A DNA stretch of 64,000 bases from JAZDFC01 sp043808235 (GTDB lineage: Bacteria; Bacteroidota; Ignavibacteria; Ignavibacteriales; Melioribacteraceae), in NCBI GenBank assembly GCA_043808235.1, contig JAZDFC010000026.1:65936-129935 (forward strand), read 5' to 3'. Made by a program: the position numbers and the translations under genes. Each line of letters starts with the position of its first letter. The stretch's first letter is position 1. Below the pieces are notes generated by a model, which was not told where the DNA came from, made no database searches, and saw only the letters and a list, made by a program, of their open reading frames with translations. Below are positions 52,315 through 60,150 of this stretch, piece after piece.

Positions 52315-55212
52315 TTATCGTGCGAGTGAGCCTTTAAAATCCAGTCGGATTTTATTTTTATACTCCTCAAGCAAACTAAATATTTTTTTTAATATTGTGT
52401 TATCGAGTTCTGATATATTTTGAGAATTGATAATATTATCAACCGGTACATTATTCATCAAGCATTCAACCTGATGTTTTAACCTATACTGCATCAAAAA
52501 ATTATACGAGTAAATAATATTATTATATGCCGTCTTTGAGATAACTTCCTTTTCGCTTAGCTGTTCCAATCTTTCGAATGTATTGGATGTGTTCAATTTG
52601 TGTTTAAGCCCATAAAGGCGAGCAAAATCTACTATCGGAAGCAAAGCCAATTTAATATCGAGAGGTGCTTTTAATTTTAGCATGCCATCCGGTATTTCCG
52701 TCTGCAACAAACTTTCGGAAAGGTATACAAAAAACACACTGTAACCGCCCGTTACTTTATCAACATGTTCTTTGAGCCGCGACGAAAGCTGCCCGTCTCC
52801 GTAAACATTTCTGAAATCGAAAAATATTTTTACGTCAAGCAAATCCTGCGGATCCGAGGTGGTAATCCAATCGGTAAAATATTTTTTCCAATCCGAAAAC
52901 GGTTGGCACCACTTTATATTTTTTGCCATTATGTTGCCCTTGCAATAGCGGTAACCGGCGGAATTCAAATCATCCGAAATTCTGTTTCCCAACTTTAGAA
53001 AATACTCTTGGGTTTCTTTCTCCCGGTCGGGCAAAACATCTTCATATATAATAGCATTGTCCTGATCGGTTGATAATGTCTGTTCTTCTCTTCCTTCGCT
53101 TCCCATTGTAAGGAATGTGAATTTAACCGGCGGCGTACCAAATTCATTAATGGCAAGTTCAATAATCCGCTTTGTAACGGAATCCGATATCATGGAAATG
53201 ATTTTTGTTACACTCCGGACACTTGTATCGGATTCAATTAATCCTTTTATTAATAGAAGTAACTGATTGCGGCATTCTGTAATCAGTTTAACCGAATCCG
53301 AGCTTTCAATGTTTTGAATTAAGAAAAGATAATTGGTATTTGATGCGTTGAAAATATCATCTGCAAAAAGAACTCCCGCCGCTTTGTTATTGAAATCCTT
53401 TACAATAATCTGGCTCAATTTATTTTTGCGAAATTCTATCAGAGCATCGTAAACGGTTGATGAAACATTAATCGAAGTCAGCGGAGAGGTCATGAATGAA
53501 TAAACCGGCGCCTTTAAATCTGCCGTCTTTAAAACAACCCGCTCGCGAATATCGGAGTCGGTGATAATTCCTATTTCTTCATCGTCGGTTCCTTTAACAA
53601 GAATTGCGCTGCTGTTTGCAGCTGTCATTTTTGTAACAGCGTCTGTTATGGTATCCTTAATATTACACCACGGAAGCATTTTAATAAACGGCTTAATCGT
53701 TTGGTTGAGCATAAAAACCGATGTCTGTAAATTTGAAATCAATTCCTCTTTATCTTTATCGGTTTTACGTTGCTCTGTAATGTCTTCCATTATCCCGTCG
53801 ATGGATAAATAATTGCCATCGGAATTTTTTACGAGTACAGCCGAAATCGAAGCTGCAATTTTTTTACCGCTGCCTTGCTTTATCTGCACAATTCGGTTTT
53901 TAATAAATTCGTTTGTCATCAACTCGGTAACTAAATTTTCTCCTTCGTCGGAATTTTCACAGAAATGCGATAGGGAAACAGAGAGAAGTTCCTCCCTGCC
54001 TGCTACCCCGAGTAAATTTAACATTGCGGGATTAATTTCTGTGAAGAATAAATTTTTATCCGGTGTTACCCTGAAAACCCCGATGGTTAGCTGATTGGTT
54101 AAGGCAAGATATTTCTCCTTACTGTAATCCAATTCTTCTTCAATTTCTTTATGAAGGCTGATATCTTTTACGCTAAGAATTACACCGTCATTATTCATTA
54201 GGGAGATGGGCGATATAATTAACAATACATCTAGAAATTCGCCGTTTTGTTTTCTCAGTTTTGTCTCAACCTGTTCAACATTTGATTCGTCGTGATTAAT
54301 TTTTTTGAAATTCGCGAATTCAAATATTTTTGATTCGGGATATTTCGGGAAAACATCCTCTAGATGTAACTCGCGATTCATTTCCTTATAATCAAGAATT
54401 GAATAAAGAGTTTTATTAAAATATACTTGACGATTTTCAAGAATCATGATCAAACCCTCGCCCGAGGTCTCGACAAGCATTTTGTATTTTTCGCGTGATT
54501 CCCGTAACTCGTCCTCGGCTACTTTTCTCAGTCTCTCGCTCCGTAAATTTTGAAAAGCAATGTACAATAAAAGGATAGCGCTGATAATCGAAATGACTAT
54601 TGAAATTGTTATAACTTTTTGTTCCAATGAGGCTATCTCTTCTTTAACATCTTCAATATATATCCCTGTCCCGATTATCCAGCCCCAAGGTTTAAATTCC
54701 TTTACGTGGGATAACTTTGGTACAATTTTCGTAGAATCATCTTTCCACTGCCAGGTATAATCCACATATCCCTCACCGCTCCTTCTCACAGTGTCGCACA
54801 TTTCAACAAATAATTTTTTCCCATGGGAGTCTTTAAAACCCGACAAATCTTTTGCATCTAAATCCGGCCGATAAGGATGTACAATCATTGTTGGATGCAT
54901 ATCCGTAATCCAAAAATAGTCTTTCAATTCATCACCGTATCTCAATCCTCTAATTTGACTGATTGCCGATTCCTGTGCTTCGGTTCTGCTTTTTTCACCG
55001 GCTATTTCAAGCTTGTGCCATTTGTCAATCATACTTACGGCAGTGTTTGTCAGCTCGTGAATCATCTCCCGCTTCCGGTCAATAATTATATTCTCGAATT
55101 GAGGAATTACAATTACAAAAAGCGCAATGATAAACAACGAGATTGTAATGAAGGTTGGGAGGAGAATTTTTAAGTAATGTAAATTATTTTTGAATGAATG
55201 CCGGGATTCCAT
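52315..55212 (-). CDS. Cache-PAS-CBS-DUF294 nucleotidyltransferase fusion sensor
   Basis: A 965-residue protein. Membrane helices at about 15-38 and 200-222 frame an extracytoplasmic sCache_2-like domain ('DYFWITDMHPTMIVHPYRPD'; 'KPWGWIIGTGIYIEDV'). Two PAS domains follow (about 240-355 and 360-482), then a CBS pair (about 510-625), a DUF294 GlnD-like nucleotidyltransferase (about 650-790) and the DUF294_C helical domain (about 820-960). The transferase motif is intact: Gly704-Ser705 with Arg708 ('TMGSEGREEQTL') and Asp716/Asp718 ('STDQDNAIIY'). CBS-DUF294 proteins are often encoded beside acetate transporters; here one is fused to a membrane sensor. It probably detects a small carboxylate outside and alters a cytoplasmic target by nucleotidylation. 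Confidence 0.87.
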   Translation of the reverse strand: MESRHSFKNNLHYLKILLPTFITISLFIIALFVIVIPQFENIIIDRKREMIHELTNTAVSMIDKWHKLEIAGEKSRTEAQESAISQIRGLRYGDELKDYFWITDMHPTMIVHPYRPDLDAKDLSGFKDSHGKKLFVEMCDTVRRSGEGYVDYTWQWKDDSTKIVPKLSHVKEFKPWGWIIGTGIYIEDVKEEIASLEQKVITISIVISIISAILLLYIAFQNLRSERLRKVAEDELRESREKYKMLVETSGEGLIMILENRQVYFNKTLYSILDYKEMNRELHLEDVFPKYPESKIFEFANFKKINHDESNVEQVETKLRKQNGEFLDVLLIISPISLMNNDGVILSVKDISLHKEIEEELDYSKEKYLALTNQLTIGVFRVTPDKNLFFTEINPAMLNLLGVAGREELLSVSLSHFCENSDEGENLVTELMTNEFIKNRIVQIKQGSGKKIAASISAVLVKNSDGNYLSIDGIMEDITEQRKTDKDKEELISNLQTSVFMLNQTIKPFIKMLPWCNIKDTITDAVTKMTAANSSAILVKGTDDEEIGIITDSDIRERVVLKTADLKAPVYSFMTSPLTSINVSSTVYDALIEFRKNKLSQIIVKDFNNKAAGVLFADDIFNASNTNYLFLIQNIESSDSVKLITECRNQLLLLIKGLIESDTSVRSVTKIISMISDSVTKRIIELAINEFGTPPVKFTFLTMGSEGREEQTLSTDQDNAIIYEDVLPDREKETQEYFLKLGNRISDDLNSAGYRYCKGNIMAKNIKWCQPFSDWKKYFTDWITTSDPQDLLDVKIFFDFRNVYGDGQLSSRLKEHVDKVTGGYSVFFVYLSESLLQTEIPDGMLKLKAPLDIKLALLPIVDFARLYGLKHKLNTSNTFERLEQLSEKEVISKTAYNNIIYSYNFLMQYRLKHQVECLMNNVPVDNIINSQNISELDNTILKKIFSLLEEYKNKIRLDFKGSLAR

Positions 55213-55244
55213 TATTCATACTCACGAAATTATTTTCAAATTTT

Positions 55245-56006
55245 TTATTTGTGCATCTCTTTCAACGAAATTACATCAATGAGAAAATTAGCTGTATCAA
55301 AAATCATCACTCCGTTTTCTCTTGTAGTTCGTGCCACGCAAGGAGTAACAATCCACCGGAAATCGTCGGATAATTTATGATGACCAAAACCAACGGATGA
55401 AATTTTCTCATCATTCACAACTAATGCGCCTTCTGGATGACCGTGCCCTGAAAAACTGAGCTTGCAATCTCTTGTGCTAATAAATTCAAAATGTTTTTTC
55501 AAATGAAAAGCCTCACCGGGAAAGTGAATTGACGAGCCTGAAAAATCCGGGTAGCAGAAATGCGAGAGGAAAAATTTCTTTTCATCAATCTCCATCACTT
55601 CAATTTCGTTTAGCTTCGATAAGTATTCTTTTGCCGATTCGCCAAGTTTGGAAGTAAGTTCGTTGTCCTCATAAAGCCAGATTTTATTCCGCGATTTTTT
55701 TGCGCGAACGTCATAATCCAGCTCATACCAATTTGAACCATAATTAAATCCGGCAGAATAAAATGGTATTTTCTTTATTGCATATAAGTCGTGGTTGCCT
55801 ATAACAACGGATGAGCAATTTTCTTTTACCATACGGATACACTCTTCGGCATTCCTTGTTTCAATGTAACGATAGAAAGGAATTGTGAATCCCACAATGT
55901 CGCCAAGGCAAACAATTCGATCGCAATTATGTATAGTTAACACTCTTAGAGCATTTTCCAAACTGTGAATATCTTCGTGGATATCGCTGATAAATCCAAT
56001 CTTCAT
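55245..56006 (-). CDS. Metallophosphoesterase family protein
   Basis: A 253-residue calcineurin-like phosphoesterase. Metal ligands are visible in order: Asp8 and His10 ('FISDIHEDIH'), Asp36 ('CLGDIVG'), Asn71/His72 ('VIGNHDLYA'), His149 ('FFLSHFCYPD'), and His188 and His190 ('SFSGHGHPEG', where the usual form is GHTH). All sites needed for a two-metal centre are present. The extra segments around 85-130 are typical of YfcE-like diadenosine or phosphodiester hydrolases. The substrate is unknown. It lies 32 bases upstream of the sensor fusion gene on the same strand, so the two may be co-transcribed. Confidence 0.9.
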   Translation of the reverse strand: MKIGFISDIHEDIHSLENALRVLTIHNCDRIVCLGDIVGFTIPFYRYIETRNAEECIRMVKENCSSVVIGNHDLYAIKKIPFYSAGFNYGSNWYELDYDVRAKKSRNKIWLYEDNELTSKLGESAKEYLSKLNEIEVMEIDEKKFFLSHFCYPDFSGSSIHFPGEAFHLKKHFEFISTRDCKLSFSGHGHPEGALVVNDEKISSVGFGHHKLSDDFRWIVTPCVARTTRENGVMIFDTANFLIDVISLKEMHK

Positions 56007-56377
56007 TGAGGTGCTATTTTATTTAAGAATCAGCCATTCATTTGAAGTAACTTTCAGCGGTAAAACTAAGATTCGTCCAGTTTAAACTCAACAATTATAT
56101 TATCCAAAACGGTAAATAATGTGGACGGAATTAATATCGGTACTGGATTTTCTTAGATGGTTGAAGCGTAAGATCACATGATGCAAAATTATTTTTATAA
56201 TCTGTTTCATAATTCGAAAATTGGTTCTATTTTTTCATTGTAATATTTTAAAAATACTTTTTGATTTTTAAGGTGAATACCGTAATATTTTTAGGGCTAA
56301 TACTCATTGCCTTGATCGCTTATTAACTTCTATGAATTTTCTTCGATTATTAATACAGAACAAAAAAAATATTTATC
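56007..56377. other. AT-rich intergenic region
   Basis: A 371-base stretch upstream of the phosphoesterase gene on one side and the small frame at 56378 on the other. I see no gene, hairpin or dyad operator; it should hold the phosphoesterase promoter. Confidence 0.35.
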
Positions 56378-56536
56378 ATGAAAACATTTATTGAACTTGC
56401 CGGCTATTTTTACGGAAAGCGGATACCACTTTTAAGTAGAAAGAAATTTTATAATCTTGTACTTGAATTTTTATCCAAGGAATATTCAATCGAGACCGCA
56501 ATAGGACTGGCATTAAAGAAAATGCGGATTGCATAG
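56378..56536 (+). CDS. Possible small basic protein, 52 residues
   Basis: A short frame MKTFIELAGYFYGKRIPLLS and so on to 'LALKKMRIA'. It is rich in Lys, Arg and aromatic residues and would be mostly helical. Codon use looks coding-like and it has no overlapping gene, but there is no ribosome site and I recognise no family. A tandem heptamer repeat follows the stop within 25 bases. It could be a real small gene or chance. Confidence 0.35.
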   Translation: MKTFIELAGYFYGKRIPLLSRKKFYNLVLEFLSKEYSIETAIGLALKKMRIA

Positions 56537-56557
56537 CGCGGCAAGCCGCAATGTATG

Positions 56558-56596
<39 letters not shown>

Positions 56597-56837
56597 AATC
56601 CCGAAGGCTTTCGAGAAAAATATCTTGACACAAAAAACAAAAACTTGAGTGCCAATACTATAGTTAGCCGCAGATCTCCGATAAATTTTCCGAAAATCGC
56701 TTTTCCCTCTTTGTTTTGGGGGAAACATGGAACCGTTTATTACACTTCAGTAAACCTAAAATAAATTGTATCTCATTCATTTGATTTTAGGGAGCGCTTC
56801 GTGTATTTTTGCTGTTACTATTAATAGAAACACTATC

Positions 56838-57104
56838 GTGAATAAAAACATTAAGGAAGTATCGAAATTATTAGCGTTAACAAAAGGCCCGAAAGAAATC
56901 GTGTTTTTTTTTGAAAGCATTCTTACATTAAATGAATTAAAAGATATCGGTAACCGCTGGGAACTTGTGAAAAGGCTGGATCAAGGAGAATCACAGCGGA
57001 AAATTGCCCGCGATTTACATCTCAGTCTATGTAAAATTACGCGTGGCTCTAAAGAATTAAAAAAGAAAAACTCGGTACTGAGGCGATTTTTGAAAAAACT
57101 ATAA
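56838..57104 (+). CDS. trpR: TrpR-family transcriptional repressor
   Basis: An 88-residue protein from the GTG at 56838; a longer frame from a TTG at 56766 adds an unrelated hydrophobic stretch. It follows the Trp repressor pattern throughout: 'FFESILTLNELKDIGNRWEL' corresponds to helices B-C, and 'GESQRKIARDLHLSLCKITR' followed by GSKELK to the helix-turn-helix of TrpR ('mSQReia-eLgvsiatItRGSn-LK'). It is slightly shorter than E. coli TrpR (108). Placed 28 bases before trpB2, it most likely represses that gene in response to tryptophan. I could not recognise its operator. Confidence 0.85.
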   Translation: MNKNIKEVSKLLALTKGPKEIVFFFESILTLNELKDIGNRWELVKRLDQGESQRKIARDLHLSLCKITRGSKELKKKNSVLRRFLKKL

Positions 57105-57132
57105 AAATAATTTATCAATTAATGGAGGAAAT

Positions 57133-58521
57133 ATGCCAATTCGTGTGGTATTAAATGAAGATGAAATTCCAAGGCAATGGTATAATTTAGCGGCCGATCT
57201 GCCTTCACCAATGCTGCCGCCACTCGGACCTGATGGAAACCCAATTTCGCCGGATATGCTTGCACCGGTTTTCCCGATGAACCTGATTGAGCAAGAAATG
57301 AGTCAGGAAAGATGGATCGATATTCCTGAAGAAGTGCTGGAAATTTTATACCGATGGAGACCGTCTCCTTTGCATCGTGCAACTTTACTTGAGAAAGCCT
57401 TAGGAACCCCTGCAAAAATTTATTATAAAAATGAAAGCCTTTCGCCGGCAGGAAGCCATAAGCCCAATACCGCTGTACCCCAAGCCTGGTACAATAAACA
57501 GTTCGGGATTAAAAAATTGACGACCGAAACCGGCGCAGGACAATGGGGAAGCGCATTGTCATTTGCATGCGCACTTCTTGGACTCGAATGTAAAATCTTT
57601 ATGGTAAGAATCAGTTTTGATCAAAAACCGTTTAGAAAAAGCATGATGCAAACCTGGGGTGGAAACTGCATAGCCTCACCAAGCAATGAGACTCAGGCAG
57701 GCAGAGACATCCTGGCGAAATATCCCGATACACCGGGAAGCTTGGGCATTGCTATAAGCGAAGCAATTGAAGCTGCTGTGACTGATCCGACAGGACAAAC
57801 ACGTTACTCGTTGGGAAGCGTTTTGAATCACGTAATGTTGCATCAAACAATTATAGGATTGGAAGCAAAGAAACAACTTAAGAAGATAAATGAAGATAAA
57901 GTGGATGTGGTAATCGGTTGTGCAGGCGGCGGAAGCAATTTTGCGGGACTGGCATTTCCGTTTGTCCTCGATAAGATTAACGGCGCACAAATGGATATTA
58001 TTCCGGTTGAACCTACATCGTGCCCGACTATGACACGCGCACCTTTTGCTTATGATCACGGAGACACAGCAAAGATGACGCCACTTTTACCGATGCACTC
58101 ATTGGGTCATGATTTCATTCCACCCCCGATTCACGCGGGAGGTTTACGTTATCACGGCATGGCTCCTTTGGTAAGCCAGGCAATTGTTGAAGGCCTGCTT
58201 GCGCCGAGAGCAATTCCACAGATCGAGTGCTACGATGCAGCCGTTTTATTCGCAAGGACGGAAGGTATAATCATTGCACCCGAAACAAGTCATGCCGTTG
58301 CCGCGGCAATCCAGGAAGCTAAGAAAGCAAAAGAAGAAGGAAAGGAAAAAGTTATTCTTTTCAATCTTAGTGGACACGGTTTAATGGATCTTTCCGGTTA
58401 TGACAAATTCTTTGCGGGTGAATTGACGAATCATGTTCTTCACGAAGAAGATATGGCAAGCTCTCTCGCCGCAATTAAAGATTTACCGAAACCCGCAATT
58501 AACAAAACAGGAAAATGGTAG
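57133..58521 (+). CDS. trpB2: Tryptophan synthase beta chain, TrpB2 type
   Basis: A 462-residue PLP enzyme with a GGAGG site before ATG. The long N-terminal region ('IPRQWYNLAADLPSPMLPPL') and 'WRPSPLHRATLLEKALGTPA' are specific to TrpB2. The PLP lysine is Lys110 in 'SPAGSHKPNTAV', and the phosphate-binding loop is 'CAGGGSNFAGL'. 'LSGHGLMDLSGYDKF' ends the domain. TrpB2 makes tryptophan from indole and serine, often without a TrpA partner, as a salvage enzyme; no trpA is in the window. It is preceded by a TrpR-like repressor and overlaps the next gene by seven bases. Confidence 0.95.
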   Translation: MPIRVVLNEDEIPRQWYNLAADLPSPMLPPLGPDGNPISPDMLAPVFPMNLIEQEMSQERWIDIPEEVLEILYRWRPSPLHRATLLEKALGTPAKIYYKNESLSPAGSHKPNTAVPQAWYNKQFGIKKLTTETGAGQWGSALSFACALLGLECKIFMVRISFDQKPFRKSMMQTWGGNCIASPSNETQAGRDILAKYPDTPGSLGIAISEAIEAAVTDPTGQTRYSLGSVLNHVMLHQTIIGLEAKKQLKKINEDKVDVVIGCAGGGSNFAGLAFPFVLDKINGAQMDIIPVEPTSCPTMTRAPFAYDHGDTAKMTPLLPMHSLGHDFIPPPIHAGGLRYHGMAPLVSQAIVEGLLAPRAIPQIECYDAAVLFARTEGIIIAPETSHAVAAAIQEAKKAKEEGKEKVILFNLSGHGLMDLSGYDKFFAGELTNHVLHEEDMASSLAAIKDLPKPAINKTGKW

Positions 58522-58802
58522 AAGATAAAACCGAAATCCAAAATTACGACGGGCAAGAAATTTATTGCAGGAAGCTCGGTCATCATTTACAATTTAGATA
58601 TTGCAGGCAGGAACAACAGCAATTACCCTGTACTTCAATCAGAAGATGCTGGCAATCGCGTATTCCTGTTGAAGAATTTCTTGATAGTTCATTTTCTCCT
58701 CATGAAGTCAATTACTTAGATGAATCGCATATTCCTAAAATTAGTACGATCCTCGATATTGTTCAGAAAGTTCGGAAAGAAAATTCCAACAAGGCAGATT
58801 GA
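58515..58802 (+). CDS. Small Cys-rich protein overlapping trpB2
   Basis: A 95-residue protein whose ATG lies inside the last codons of trpB2, so it is probably translated by coupling. Four Cys are spaced C-x11-C-x8-C-x5-C (18, 30, 39, 45) in 'YCRKLGHHLQFRYCR' and 'LPCTSIRRCW', a pattern I have seen in small uncharacterised bacterial proteins and one suited to binding zinc or an iron-sulfur cluster. The C-terminal half is helical ('ISTILDIVQKVRKENSNK'). The function is unknown; its link with tryptophan salvage comes only from the overlap. Confidence 0.65.
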   Translation: MVEDKTEIQNYDGQEIYCRKLGHHLQFRYCRQEQQQLPCTSIRRCWQSRIPVEEFLDSSFSPHEVNYLDESHIPKISTILDIVQKVRKENSNKAD

Positions 58803-58851
58803 AAAACCCCGATACAATGATGATTGATTAATAAATTATTGAGGAATTTTT

Positions 58852-58880
58852 AAACCCGGTTTCATTACGATGCCGGGTTT
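58852..58880. terminator. Bidirectional intrinsic terminator
   Basis: AAACCCGG (58852-58859) pairs with CCGGGTTT (58873-58880) around a 13-base loop. T-rich tails follow on both strands. It serves the trpB2 unit on the plus strand and clpX on the minus strand, which converge here. Confidence 0.85.
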
Positions 58881-58899
58881 ATAATTTTAAAAGATGAGG

Positions 58900-60150
58900 T
58901 TATGCGGATTTTCTATCGGACTCAACGTAAATTGGTCGCGCGCCTTTTTCAGCAGTGTCTTTCGTAATCAAACACTTATCAATGTTTTCCATTGTGGGGA
59001 GTTCGTACATAATGTTTAGTAAAATTCCCTCTACAATAGAACGCAGCGCTCGCGCGCCTGTTTTCCTTTTGATAGCAGTTTTTACGATGGAGTCGAGAGC
59101 GGAGTTCTCGAATTCCAATTCAACACCTTCCATCATAAACAGTTTTTTGAACTGTTTGACTATTGCGTTCTTCGGTTTGGTGAGAATATCCTTCATAGCT
59201 TTTTCGTTAAGCGAATGAAGCGGAGCTGCAACCGGTAACCGACCAATCAATTCGGGTATTAAACCGTACTTCAATAAATCTTCGGGTAAAACAAGCTGTA
59301 TCAAATCGTCATTCGAAACTTCATCGTGTTCGGAAATCTCGGATCCAAATCCCATTCTGTTTTTATTAATACGCGAGGCAATAATCGGCTCTATGCCGTC
59401 AAAAGCGCCGCCGCAAATGAATAGAATGTTTTTCGTGTTTACATTAATCAAGCTTTGTTCGGGATGCTTTCTTCCGCCGCGCGGTGGAACGCCTGCAATG
59501 GTTCCCTCTAAAATTTTTAATAACGCCTGCTGAACGCCTTCGCCTGAAACGTCACGTGTTATCGAAACACTTTCGCTCTTACGGGCAATTTTATCAATCT
59601 CATCGATATACACAATTCCCTTCTGCGCTTTTTCGAGATTGTAATCAGCCGCCTGCAAAAGACGAACAAGAACTGTTTCAACATCGTCGCCTACATAACC
59701 GGCTTCGGTTAATGTTGTTGCATCGGCAATGGCAAACGGCACGTCAAGAATTTTTGCAAGCGTTTGTGCGACCAATGTTTTTCCCACACCGGTCGGACCG
59801 ATGAGAAGTATGTTGCTTTTTTCTATTTCAACATCGTCAAGTTCTACGAATGAAGTAGTGGTGTTTATTCTTTTATAATGATTGTAAACTGCTACCGAAA
59901 GAACTTTCTTCGCTTTATCCTGACCAATTACATATTCATCCAGACTTTTCTTAATCATGTCCGGAGTTAGCGAACCGTAATTTGAGGATTTTTTATTATA
60001 AGCAGCGAGGTTGTTTTTTAATATGTCAACGCTGGTTTTGATGCAAATATCGCAAATATAAACATCTGGTCCGGCGACCATGCTTGTAACTTCTACGGCC
60101 TCTCTTCCGCAAAAAGAGCATTTAATGGATTTTTTCCTTGTTTCATTCAT
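58900..60150 (-). CDS. clpX: ATP-dependent Clp protease ATP-binding subunit ClpX
   Basis: A 416-residue AAA+ unfoldase of near-normal length. The N-terminal zinc domain has 'KCSFCGREA' and 'YICDICI' (four Cys). The ATPase has Walker A 'GPTGVGKT', Walker B 'IVYIDEIDKIA', the pore loop region 'YVGDDVETVLVRLLQAADYN', sensor 1 near 'FICGGAFDGIE' and the ClpP-binding loop after 'LIPELIGRLPV'. It unfolds tagged proteins and feeds them to ClpP. clpP is not adjacent; instead the start overlaps the stop of a TPR gene by four bases (ATGA), an unusual coupling. Confidence 0.97.
   Translation of the reverse strand: MNETRKKSIKCSFCGREAVEVTSMVAGPDVYICDICIKTSVDILKNNLAAYNKKSSNYGSLTPDMIKKSLDEYVIGQDKAKKVLSVAVYNHYKRINTTTSFVELDDVEIEKSNILLIGPTGVGKTLVAQTLAKILDVPFAIADATTLTEAGYVGDDVETVLVRLLQAADYNLEKAQKGIVYIDEIDKIARKSESVSITRDVSGEGVQQALLKILEGTIAGVPPRGGRKHPEQSLINVNTKNILFICGGAFDGIEPIIASRINKNRMGFGSEISEHDEVSNDDLIQLVLPEDLLKYGLIPELIGRLPVAAPLHSLNEKAMKDILTKPKNAIVKQFKKLFMMEGVELEFENSALDSIVKTAIKRKTGARALRSIVEGILLNIMYELPTMENIDKCLITKDTAEKGARPIYVESDRKSA

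Noticed and set aside
56738..56837. TrpR operator upstream of the repressor gene
   Set aside because: No dyad resembling the known CTAG-centred trp operator could be recognised, so no regulatory site is called.
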